Shown: positions 1-9,569 of the stretch, piece after piece
How positions within the stretch are numbered: the stretch's first letter is position 1
Layout of the letters: the number at the start of each line of letters is the position of its first letter
Source of the DNA: Phoronis ovalis
Taxonomy: Eukaryota; Phoronida; Phoronidae
Reading direction: 5' to 3'
Assembly: GCA_028565635.1 (NCBI GenBank)
Contig: JAOXYB010007234.1
Location: 1-20,108 of the forward strand
DNA length: 20,108 bases
Notes under the pieces: model-generated
Database searches by the model: none
Seen by the model: only the letters and a program-made list of their open reading frames with translations
Told to the model about the DNA's origin: nothing
Made by a program: the position numbers and the translations under genes

Positions 1-1750
1 AAACATTTCTTTTTAAAACATGCTCGAATTCTAAACTTTCCACCAACTTCGAAGTAGTTTTAATGCACTGTTATTTTGCATGTTAATTCTACACATTTTA
101 AATTAAAAATTTGAATCAAGAAAAAATTCTGTATATTACTAAAACCTTTTCATTTTTGTTTCTTTTTTCATTTCAATTACACAGGTTCGTGATCAGTCAA
201 AATCATTATTTGTTTAACGAGTTTCATAATATATTGTTTCAGCCATGTCTAGAATGTGTTGCGATATTGAAAAACAATTACAATTAATTCTTAGAGTACA
301 TACGAATGCTTAATCAATATCCATGGAATGACAGTTACGTTACCAAAAAGAAACAGGTTACGTTATCATATGTCTATATCAAACAAGCATGCGATTTTAA
401 AAAGTGTGTGTACATCATTTAACGCGTATATATCACTGAAAATAAGTGGATAAAAAAATGGTTGGTATCATTACTTCATTACATGGGCTGGTCCTATTTA
501 CAGTATTAAAATGGACCGTGGTGGAATATATTGACATTCATCTAGAATGCATAACAAACTTTATATATTTGATTTTACAATTCCTGCCTTGATACTGTTC
601 GTCATTTTGCACATCTTTGGCTTCAGCAGATGAAAATGTTATCGCTACCAACGAACAGATCTCAAGTGCAGATGTGACAAAGCCATATTTCTGAAAAAAA
701 TGCGTTTTGGTTATTTGTCAAAGTAACACAAACAAACACAAAACCAGACCAATGAAAAAACATTAGCTGTATGATATTCTACATGTAAACGCTCGAACAA
801 AATATTTATCCCACAAAACGACTAGTATTTCTGATGATGAATGTACTGTACAGACAATTGCGACAATTGTCGTGACAATCCCGCCCACTAATATAATTCC
901 CAGCATGCGTAACGAGCAAGGATTCAATATAATTTTGGCAAATCATCAAAATTAAAAATAACTTTAAACGTTTAGAATTTAAAATTTATTAAGCTGATAT
1001 GTTGTACATCTACTTACTAACTTTTGACTACAATATTATTACCTTATTTTTTAACAATAAATAAACATTTATTGTTCAGTTGAATGATGGTCCTGCAATA
1101 GGCAGGAAGTACCGGACTCGAATTAAGTCAACTCATGCAATAGCTATGAGAAAACTCGTGTGAGGTTAATATTTTATGATTTAAACCGGGTACACCTACT
1201 ACTCACTTATCTAGAACAGAGCGGGGAACAGAGCTTCTGAATAACTTAAGAATAGAATATGGTACTTAGAATATGGTATTTATTCAACCTGAATTTATCT
1301 GATTTATTTAGACTGGAGATTCATTGTATATGTTGAACAGAGTTATACGTTATACTCATATAACGTTCTAATCACAATGGTAAAATGTTTTTCCTTCTAA
1401 ACTATATTGTACATTGCAGTGCTGTTTTATTTTTGTAAAGATACTTCAGAGGATTTCGCTGTATCATCAACTGCGTTCAGTTTGTAGTTAGTACAGCGAT
1501 ACCAAAAATGCGAATTATAACACTACAACAAGGTAGGGCAGGTAATGTTGCTGAATAGAGAACTAAACTCCAAAAATACTTTAAGCTGCTGAAAAATTGG
1601 TATAAAGTCAAGCAATGCTTTTCTATTTTCCAGGACCGTCTGTTTGCCTATTTATGTTTATGCGGAGTCTTATAATAGAACTGCGTAGCATGTAAATAAA
1701 GCATTTTATAGCATTCTTGAAGTTAAGCCTATTTAGAAATAAGCGTTATT

Positions 1751-1850
1751 TATGCCATTTTAATTATATTAAATAAACCAAATTCATAATATATTATATA
1801 ATTATATACGAGTACTAAAAATGTTAAAAATACAATTTTTTATGGTCGGA
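1751..1850 (+). repeat. diverged direct repeat, copy 1
   Basis: Runs from TATGCCATTTTAATTAT to TTTTTATGGTCGGA and matches 2151-2238 in order: TATGCCxTTTTAATTAT, then an AT-rich middle, then a GAGTA-x-xAAAAATGTT core, then TATGGTCGG. This copy is about 12 bp longer, mainly in the AT-rich middle. It is probably a dispersed genomic repeat. No terminal inverted repeats or coding capacity are visible. Confidence 0.6.
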
Positions 1851-2150
1851 CCACCTGCCAAAAGAATGAAAACACAAACGAATATGAATGTAACAATTTA
1901 ACTGAAACAAAAAACAACGCTTGGTCAACGGCTATTGAATAGGAATGGGAGGGGGTGATTGAAATGTAGGATGCTTATCTTGTTACAGGTGGTGAATGTG
2001 AAAACACGTGTTGTACGTCCTGAATGTTATTTTGATTGGAAGGTTATAAAAAGATTTGATTAGTCAAGTGCTGAGAGGAGGTTGCTGCATAAAAGAAATT
2101 ACAAGTAATTTCTGTGGACGTAATAAAACACAACAACTAGACATTGAAGT

Positions 2151-2238
2151 TATGCCCTTTTAATTATTATATAAACTAAATATCATTACATACATATATG
2201 AGTATCAAAAATGTTGAATACAATTTGTTATGGTCGGG
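2151..2238 (+). repeat. diverged direct repeat, copy 2
   Basis: Second copy of the element at 1751-1850, about 400 bp downstream in the same orientation. Shared anchors are TATGCCCTTTTAATTATTAT at the start, AGTATCAAAAATGTTGAATA in the middle and TTATGGTCGGG at the end. Family unknown. Confidence 0.6.
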
Positions 2239-2702
2239 ACGCTTGTCGCCGCCACACTGTGGTCGGCACGCCTTGCACTTAAACTGCTAAAATACTTAAA
2301 AATATCTTATTTCATCTGTTTTCTACCATTGCACTAACAGAATGATGTCGTGTCACAAAATAAATGAAGAAATACTGTTTGATTTATTGATCATGCTCTT
2401 CAATGGGGATTCGTTATTCACCTCGTGACTATAGACAAAAATCAAAAGATGAGTGTAACCCACCTGTAACCCACTGATCACGATTTAGGATAGTCACGAA
2501 TCGCTTTAAGGAGAGACAATAGCCGTAATAACTTCCATTATGACCACATTCCAATGAGATATAAATACATAAATCTTTTACAAGAATGTCATGTATCATG
2601 TGCTGGATCGATGAGTTTCTTAAAATTTATTATGTTCACCAATTTTGTTTACAGCGAAAACCGTTGAAAATTGACTGTCATGTTGCCAATACTAAAATGT
2701 GC

Positions 2703-2710
2703 TATAAAAG
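2703..2710 (+). promoter_or_regulatory. TATA box of the cationic-peptide gene
   Basis: TATAAAAG lies about 30 bp upstream of the region (2731-2735) where transcription would start. A consensus donor (GTAAGT) follows at 2779, and a good acceptor lies at 2969 just ahead of the coding exon. This chain of TATA box, short leader exon, donor, acceptor and ATG supports a real promoter. The exact start site is inferred from spacing. Confidence 0.6.
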
Positions 2711-2732
2711 GAGCAAGACAAACACTTTACAG

Positions 2733-2778
2733 CGACAAGTCAGGTAGCTGTTGTCGAAATAACACTTTGATAGCACAT
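2733..2778 (+). other. predicted noncoding first exon (5' UTR) of the cationic-peptide gene
   Basis: The coding exon of the peptide gene is directly preceded by a splice acceptor (GCTTTTTTCCACAG ending at 2969), so an upstream leader exon is required. The best candidate lies between the TATA box at 2703 and the strong donor GTAAGTAT at 2779. It would be about 46 nt long, with a following intron of about 191 bp. The 3' boundary is well supported; the 5' boundary is an estimate. Confidence 0.5.
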
Positions 2779-2987
2779 GTAAGTATCATCATATTTGACG
2801 TTCCTTTTTTAAAAAATACCAGTGTAACAACAACTACGGAAACTAACAACTCAATCAAACTCTAAACAAGTTCCGATTGATTTTTTTTTTTTCATTTTTA
2901 TATTCCTTATGCCATGCATACTAAGTATTATTTCTGATTAATTTTATCATATTTTGCTTTTTTCCACAGCTGTACTAATCGAGCGCA

Positions 2988-4906
2988 ATGAAGATCGGTA
3001 TCATCCATATTCTTCTGTTGGCAGTTGTCATTAGCTGCTTTATTGACGACTCTGATGCATGGCGACGCCGCAGACGTAGGCGTTGGTTGAGGGGGCGTAG
3101 ACTCTGGCGTGCTGCAGTAAGGGTTGGAAGATGGTACTGGAGAAATAAGCACTGGATAAATCCCGCTGTAGGTTCTCTTATTGGAAGAGAAGGAGTAAGT
3201 AGTCCTGGTCAAGTCTTTTTAATTTTTTTTTGTGTTACAAGTTACTTTACTAAACTCTGTTACTATCACTAAACTTGTGAATTAGTTACTTCTTGTAGGT
3301 GCGGTATCAATTAAATTATTGCGATAAGTTTAGAAAAAACGCACGCACCTAATTATTTATATTCCTAACACAGTTTTTCTCAAATATGTCAGAAATCTGG
3401 GCTAAATTTTACATCGCAAAACAGTGTTTTTTTGGGTTTTCATGCAAGGTAAATGTTGTAAGCTGTTTTATTGTGTAAAATCCACGTCTTTTTTTAAAAT
3501 ATTTAAAAGGTGCATTAGAAAAATAACTGAAATGTACTGATTTGTATTTTTTAGCTCTCTATCCAGTTTTCACGTTGCAACTAGTGATTTGAAGAATTTT
3601 TTGCTTTTCCTAATACTATCGTAACATTTCAATTCTTCATCCGTTATGATACGAACTGTTTTAATTATTTAGTTTTCAACAATACAGTTACATTTTCTTT
3701 TGCTCCTATCAGTTTGCAGCGGACTATAGTATATCCATTCTCAACCAGAATCAGAACACATCTTCACCAGACCTACTACATTCGACAAATATTTGTTGAT
3801 AATTCACATGTGGATCCAATATTGTGGCTCAATACTGCAATCAATTGCTTTAATCAATAACTCTTGAATTTTCCAGAAAATGGACCTCGATACAATGGCT
3901 CGTGAATTGAAGGTAGACAAAGAAGAGTTGGAAGAAGTTTTCCATGCAGCAGATACTGACAGTGAGTAATTATTAAAGTGAATTCAATGATCAGTGCATA
4001 ACATATATAATCCTGGTAACTTTGGGACACTGTAAAAAAAGAAGCATAAGTTATATTTTAATTGTGGAAATATTGATTGCACATCTGTCCTACCTGTGTA
4101 TTTACATTATCTACGATCCTTGTCTGTTCTACGTGTTTGTGTATTGTACTGTATGGTTTATTTTGTCAAATGCTTGGTAAGTTTCTTCTAGTAACTCCAG
4201 ATTAGATGAACATTCCTGAGAGGAACTAAAAACGTACAGAATAGTAATCTTCGAGCGATCGAACCAAGCAATTATTACTTTTTTTATGATGTACAATTTA
4301 AATTTCACAATAAGTTCTCAAAATATTTGTTTCATTTTTAGAGGATGGCTTCGTTGACACTAACGAATATCTACGAACACTTGATGACGACAGAGAATTT
4401 GAAGAAACTGATGATGATGAGGTTGAGCAGCAACGTAAGTCGCCGTTTTCAACAGTAATTAATGCATGGCCATCGGCCTACAATTTTAAAAGACGAAGTA
4501 CTTGCCTATATTCGCACATATTTTCCGAAGCACATTTCCCGGCTATGCTCAGAAAAATTACAATCATATCATTCTCTAATATGGGCATTTGAATTAAGTA
4601 AACCTTTTTCAGCACAGGGTAGTAAACTTTTTTTCTAGCTTTGATACAAAAATTTGAGTTTAATAATACATCATTATTATTACCATTTAAATGCATCATA
4701 TGGAGACTTTTTGTACAAGTTCTTCTAGTCATGCATTACATAGAGATGTGTAACAAAGCAATTTCTTTTAAACTTTTGTCAGTACTACTAGCATTATAAT
4801 TATAACATACATATATATTATCCCTACCTGTAGCGTTTGTGTTTATGTTACAGGTCGCATGATGGAGCTACTAGATGAACTTGATGTGGACGACAATGAG
4901 CAGTAG
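2988..4906 (+). CDS. secreted Arg/Trp-rich antimicrobial-type peptide precursor with EF-hand pro-region (styelin-like)
   Basis: Four coding exons join in frame: 2988-3194, 3877-3961, 4342-4434 and 4854-4906. All junctions are GT-AG with phases 0, 1 and 1, giving 145 residues. Residues 1-24 form a signal peptide (hydrophobic 4-18, probable cleavage after DSDA). Residues 25-69 are strongly cationic: R26-R32 is a run of seven Arg, with 15 Arg and 6 Trp in total and one acidic residue. The stretch from about 39 to 57 (AA at 42-43, VG at 46-47, aromatics at 49-51 and 56, Ile57) matches the spacing I recall for tunicate styelins. Residues 70-145 are acidic, with a canonical EF-hand loop at D95-E106 (D95, D97, D99, G100, V102, E106) and a dibasic RR at 129-130. 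Signal, cationic peptide, then acidic C-terminal pro-region is the layout of styelins and of mussel linear cationic peptides. The likely role is a secreted membrane-active defence peptide released by proteolysis. The exon structure is firm; homology and function are inferred. Confidence 0.85.
3195..3876 (+). other. intron 2 of the cationic-peptide gene
   Basis: Bounded by donor GTAAGT at 3195 and acceptor TTTTCCAG ending at 3876, phase 0. It separates the whole signal plus cationic peptide (one exon) from the acidic EF-hand region, so the bioactive part and the pro-region are modular at the gene level. No other structure is evident inside. Confidence 0.75.
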
Positions 4907-5114
4907 ACTCTAGTCATGCTGCCGTTTCTATGTTAAAAACATTCAATGGCTTGCCGGCAAACTTGAATGATGTAACCGCCAACTATATCATACGCTTGCT
5001 TTACGTAGTGTTGGAATTTTAAATATTTGTCTGCAGTCGTATACAAACATCAGTTCAGAGGCATCATTGTTCTGTGTAAGGATTTTGTGTATTCGATAGT
5101 ACATTCAGCAAACA

Positions 5115-5120
5115 AATAAA
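5115..5120 (+). terminator. polyadenylation signal of the cationic-peptide gene
   Basis: AATAAA lies about 209 bp after the stop codon at 4904-4906. A plausible cleavage site (TCACTGCAAAA) and a T/GT-rich stretch (CTTTTAATTGTGTT) follow within 45 bp. The 3' UTR would be roughly 4907-5140, ending just short of the kinase relic read from the other strand. Confidence 0.6.
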
Positions 5121-5166
5121 TACAATTATTTCACTGCAAAACCCACTCTTTTAATTGTGTTACTCA

Positions 5167-6329
5167 TTAATTAAATATATGAGAATTATGTGGATCCATA
5201 GAATTGTGCTCAGAATTGTTAATCCATAGTAAGCAACGCAATTTTTCAACTATCACAGACAGAGATTGTCTCTCTTTGGGATTGGGATGCAGGCATTCTT
5301 CAGCAATCCCCTCCAGTTTCTTCAAAATATTCTGATATTTTCCATGTGGCACTGTGGCAAAATGGCTAACCCATTGCAGTATCTTTCCACTTGAATATAC
5401 GTCAGACTTCACATTTATCGCAGGGGCTATCTCGTGCATACATATCAAAAAAATTCGGGCTGCACCGGAAATTTCAGAGCTCATCCGTCCGCACTACCGT
5501 GTCCAAAATCTATGACGTGAAGCTTACATACTTGTTTCATGGCATCGATACATTGCACAATGAAATTGTTAGCTTTCAGATCGTTATGTAAAATGTTCTT
5601 CGTATGGAGTGTCGCGGTATTTTCAAGTAGCAGCAGGCACACATTGATCCAAACGCAGGATGGTAACTTACGACACCTATCGACCATATCGTAAAATGTA
5701 ACACCATCAATCCAGTCCATGACTAAGCCATAATTATATGCATCTGTTTGGCACAGTCCGTAACGCCATGGAACAAATCTTGTATTCCTTAGAGAATACA
5801 ACATTGTGTACTCGTTCACAATGCAACTGTTGTCGTTTCTCACCTCGACTTCCATGTAGCAAGATCTAATTACTCCGTCTGGGTCGATGTCGTTCACTTT
5901 TCCGGCAAAAATACGATCGGCACCACCCTCGCCAATGAGAGATGTCTAGCCGTGTGATATGTTTTGTCATATCTACAAAGAAAAAATCATTCATAGGTTT
6001 TTAACAGCTTCTGCAGCGACATCATGTTTATCTTCATTGCAACATTGTATTTGATCCCTATCAACAACATCATTCATAGACGTTATAACAATTATTAATT
6101 TCTTGTCATCAATCATTTTCATCTTCAGCATATCAGGAATAACTTCACATTTGGGAAAGGAGAACAGATTGTATAAAAAATAATAAATCTAAAACAACGC
6201 GATTTAAATTTAGTCAACAAGACTTACACATATGAGTCTACACCTAAAATGAGTGTCGTAAGCAATTTCGTTTTTCAACAGGTTCAACTGGTAATTAATA
6301 GCCATGATCTTTTCTGCTGTCAGTTTTTA
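5167..6329 (-). pseudogene. decayed protein-kinase gene, complete C-terminal kinase domain with frameshifts
   Basis: On the minus strand, 5945 to 5167 gives about 260 residues covering a whole kinase domain: a glycine loop (IGEGGADRIFAGKV, with the lysine), hinge VMDWIDG, catalytic loop HNDLKANN (HRD Arg replaced by Asn; Asp, Lys and Asn kept), DFG, SDVYSSGKIL, and the C-lobe NPKERQSL motif. The APE motif reads APA. The frame breaks about 5484-5490 in the activation segment, again at 5937 just before the glycine loop (MTKHITRLDIS is in another frame), and again about 5996-6000. Upstream, 6142-5994 is open (IPDMLKMKMIDDKKLIIVI and on). 6326-6230 reads KLTAEKIMAINYQLNLLKNE and ends at a donor-like GTAAGT (6227-6222). 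Three frameshifts within one readable homologous chain point to a pseudogene. TKL or tyrosine-kinase-like affiliation is inference. It is convergent with the cationic-peptide gene, their 3' ends about 30 bp apart. Confidence 0.7.
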
Positions 6330-7440
6330 ACAATTTCCCTGCGAATCTGCTTGTATGGCCTTTTCTTACTCCCGCAATTCTTTGGCTCCAAAAAACTTTC
6401 CTAAGAACTTGTTACTCCTAGCCACAGGGCTTTTTTGAACAACTGCGTCAGTTACAGTGTCAGTCCTAAATAGCGTTGTTGCAATTTTGCTTGCAGCATC
6501 AGTCTCGTGGACTAAAGGGTCATTCTTGAATATTCATTGTCGACCGGCTTGTTGTACCAGGTGAGAGCGCTCTATCATCTGGGTCACCTACACTGTCCTT
6601 ATTTTATAGAATTCCCCTACAAACAGGATTGTATTGTTAATTCCATGTACTGTATTTCAATGACAGCTCTAAAAGTACCAGGAGGGCTTTCTGGAACAAT
6701 TGAATCAGTAGCGATATACTTCTTAAAGAATGTGTATGTAAACGGGCTTGTAGCTCAATTTCATCTACATATACTTTACCGTGTGCACCGGTAGGGTGTT
6801 CTCTAGCAACTGAATCGGTAGCAGTGCCCTTTTTAAAGAATTTCACTACAAATTTGCTTTTACCGTCAATTATATCTACACGTACATGTACTTTAGCGGT
6901 AGCTTTAAGTGTTCCTGTAGGGCTTTCTCGACCACCGAAAATTGCAGAATTGTCCTTTTTTAAAGAATTTCTTGACAAACAGCATCAATTCCATCTACAA
7001 GTACTTCAGCGTCATTAGGGATTTCTCTAGCAACTGGATCTACACCAATATCTTTTCAAATCCCTGCAAATCGGGTTGTTGTTATAACTCCATCTACTTC
7101 AGCATAAGTGTGCCACTAGGTCTTTTTCTAACAACTGAATCTGTAGAACTGTCCCTTCAAAGAATTTCTACAAACCTGCTTGTACCATCGATTCCATCTA
7201 CGTCAACGTCAGTTTTAAGTGACAACTGAATTGACAGTCCCTTTCAAAGCACTTCCCTACAAGCCAACTTGCAGTATCAACTCTATTTGTTTCATCGTTT
7301 GTTCTAAGGGTACCAGTAGGTCCACTTTTAACAACTGTATTGCAGCAATGTCCCTTTTAAAGAACCTTTTTTCACATCTGGCTGCCTTAATAGCAGGTTC
7401 ATCTTCACAAATTACAATTTTTAAGGATTCAAACTTGAAA
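6325..7440 (-). repeat. degenerate tandem repeat array, formerly coding for a ~40-residue protein repeat
   Basis: About ten units of roughly 85-125 bp recur with the plus-strand order: AAAGAATTTC, ACAAACCTGCTTGTACCATC, ATTCCATCTAC, then TTTAAGTGTTCCTGTAGGGC, TTTCTCTAGCAACTGAATC, then GTAGCAGTGTCC. Clear units start near 6725, 6830, 6953, 7052, 7155 and 7240. Read on the minus strand they give a recurring unit: TDSVARESPTGTLK, a variable linker with VDGIDGTSRFV, then KFFKKG. The longest open stretch (6978-6637) spans about three units. Frameshifts and stops interrupt the rest. The array lies directly upstream of, and on the same strand as, the kinase relic, so it was probably the N-terminal part of that gene. 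I do not recognise the repeat family. Confidence 0.6.
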
Positions 7441-8600
7441 TCTGCTTGTGCTATTTGAAGTATGTTATTTAAGGTACCGATGAAGTACTTTACTTCCTGA
7501 ACACACTTGTACAGTGATGCTAGGTTTTGAGACTTCTAGTTTTGATTGGTAACTAGTTTCATTTCACAGGAACTTTCTTTACGCAAGGGTGCTTCTATTA
7601 ATACTTTCTTACTGACAAACGACCTCCTTGCTTATTTATTATTAAACCCCCTTTGTCGCAAGAAACACGTAGCGAATGTATGAAGTGCACGAAGAATTGT
7701 TCTGAAAATATCAAGCTTAAAATTCTTTGATGATTGCTAACCAGATTTGGCATTGAATTTCTTGCATCATTCTCGAACATTCCCTATGCAGCGTGTTTGC
7801 AAACACATTCAAGATGTGCTTGATTGAACAGCGATTATTACATTTGCAGCTTCTAGCTTTGTTTTGGCATGGTACTGTAGCGCTACAGAGGTACGTGGTT
7901 TTCCCATTATAATGTCATCCTTTGTTTTTATTGGCATCTCTAGATTTATTATCACATTGTTTTTCATCGATATGGCTTTGTTTGCGTCCTGTTCTGGCTT
8001 TACTACAGCTATTCAGCAAAATTGAATCAAGTTTGATAGAAACTTATTTCATTATCTTTCTGCAGTTTTAATATTGCCTTAAAGAAGACGATAAACGCAC
8101 GTTGAGGAAGCGAATTATAAACCGCTCTGGTGCTATTTTTCCGTCGATACGTGTTTCCTGTTCAATCGGTGCAGTTGCACTTCTGTTTGAAATACGCTCA
8201 AACGAATCACATTTAACAATATTCTTGGTTTTGCTTTGGAGTGCTAATGGTTAAAAACTAACTCTCCATTTTGCTTCCCTTAAGGTCTCCACCTTTATTA
8301 TCCCGTTACATGTAGCTTGACTTTGAACAAAGTTACTTCTCACTAATTTCACAAGCGGTTATTCACGTTAGCTGCCCACTTTCCGGATTACACTGTGCTT
8401 CAAACCGATTCTTGTTTTATTAACATGGATATCTGATCAAATGTTGACACTACTGACTTTGTTGCAGCATATTTGAGATATAGTAGATGTGTGCTGTAAT
8501 TTGGAAAACCTGGTTTCTTGGCAATTTATTTTAGGATCTGCCATTTGTAACTCCACATCCGCTTTATTAAACACACACTGTGTTGGGTTCCCAGTGCTTT
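7441..8600 (-). pseudogene. possible further decayed coding sequence upstream of the repeat array
   Basis: Minus-strand fragments are open and hydrophilic but unassigned. About 8250 to 8076 gives some 58 codons including SNRSATAPIEQETRIDGKIA and ERFIIRFLNVRLSSSLRQY. Another stretch of about 40 codons near 8030-7910 includes LNSCSKARTGRKQSHIDEKQ. They lie on the same strand as, and upstream of, the repeat array and kinase relic, and may be N-terminal remnants of the same gene. There is no recognised motif and stops separate the fragments, so this is a weak call. Confidence 0.25.
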
Positions 8601-9569
8601 GTTAAAACATTTACACAGTAGTAAACAAATTTGAATCATAGTAAATATAAAAATAAATAAACATAACATTTACAAAGTTCATGGGGTCGGATAATATATA
8701 TTTTTATAATATATGATTTTTATATACATGTTTTAGAAATATGTTGTCTTACAATGTCATCTTCGCCTACCTGACTTTTCCAACAACAAAAAACAACTTC
8801 TAATCAATTTAGATACTCTAACACGCACACTAGTTATAAAATTTGGCATTTTTCAAATCATTAATATAAATTGTCTTAATTTCTTCAATCGAATTATTAG
8901 TGATTTCCTTAGAAAACTTAACGAAATGTTGACAACAAAATATATGTCATATACATTGATGACGTATCTTCCCGTTCTTTTTTGGTTGTCACGAGTAGAT
9001 GAATGCTACTTAATAAAAATCTGCATTTAGCAAGCATATATTGTACAATTTAATTTAAAAGTGGATGCAATTTCATGCAAAAAAGTATATCTGGATGCCA
9101 ATTTTTATCTAGGATGAATGTGATGACTCATTTCAAAGTAATCACCAGGTGATGTTTAGTCGTCGATTGGTAAACTTGGTGGTGATGCTCGTAAAAAAGA
9201 AGGTTAAAAACGGTTTCTGCATGTGTAGCATCTTCTCGTATTTATGTTACGGGGAACTTTGGAGAACAAGAATATAGCGTGTTTACGAGGTGGTGCTATA
9301 TTGATAATAATCTGATGTCTGTTTTCTGTGAAAAATTGGGAGTCGCTGAAAAAAAAAACGTCCTTAAGTTTTGTAATTGAAAGTTTATGCTGAGATTTGC
9401 TTTTTAACGCTAGGATTTATGGGATTGGTATTGATTACCCTAATACTATAATATAACAGACATGAAATTTAAGCATTTCCCTTTTGAATGCGCTGGTATA
9501 TATGTTAATGTCACGCGTTTCAGCCATGTCAGCGACGGAGACTATTTTTATGCATCAGTCCCTCAAAAC
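8600..9569. other. AT-rich interval, nothing recognised
   Basis: No sustained open frame, RNA-like fold or clear repeat was found between the decayed kinase gene and the LINE fragment. Confidence 0.4.

Larger units (their letters stand above)
1..2650. other. intergenic AT-rich DNA, no gene seen
   Basis: I see no open frame with family motifs and no coherent exon chain here. It contains a diverged direct-repeat pair (about 1751-1850 and 2151-2238, listed separately) and a perfect 12-bp palindrome, CGACAATTGTCG, at 861-872. The 3' part would hold distal regulatory sequence for the peptide gene that starts near 2733, but no element can be assigned with confidence. Confidence 0.5.

Noticed and set aside
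861-872. Perfect palindrome CGACAATTGTCG
   Set aside because: Isolated 12-bp palindrome with no repeats or gene context.
2405-2414. GGGGATTCGT resembling a Rel/kappa-B site upstream of the peptide gene
   Set aside because: One mismatch from consensus, about 290 bp upstream of the TATA box, and expected by chance in a stretch this long.
2671-2865. Open frame of 64 codons over the peptide gene promoter
   Set aside because: It overlaps the TATA box, leader exon and intron start, begins with a non-ATG codon and shows no motif; better explained as chance.
2928-3212. Minus-strand open frame opposite the cationic exon
   Set aside because: Mirror of the Arg-rich exon; no splice or family support.
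6537-7458. Plus-strand open frames across the tandem repeat
   Set aside because: The minus-strand reading is hydrophilic, repeats coherently and adjoins a same-strand kinase domain; the plus frames look like shadows.
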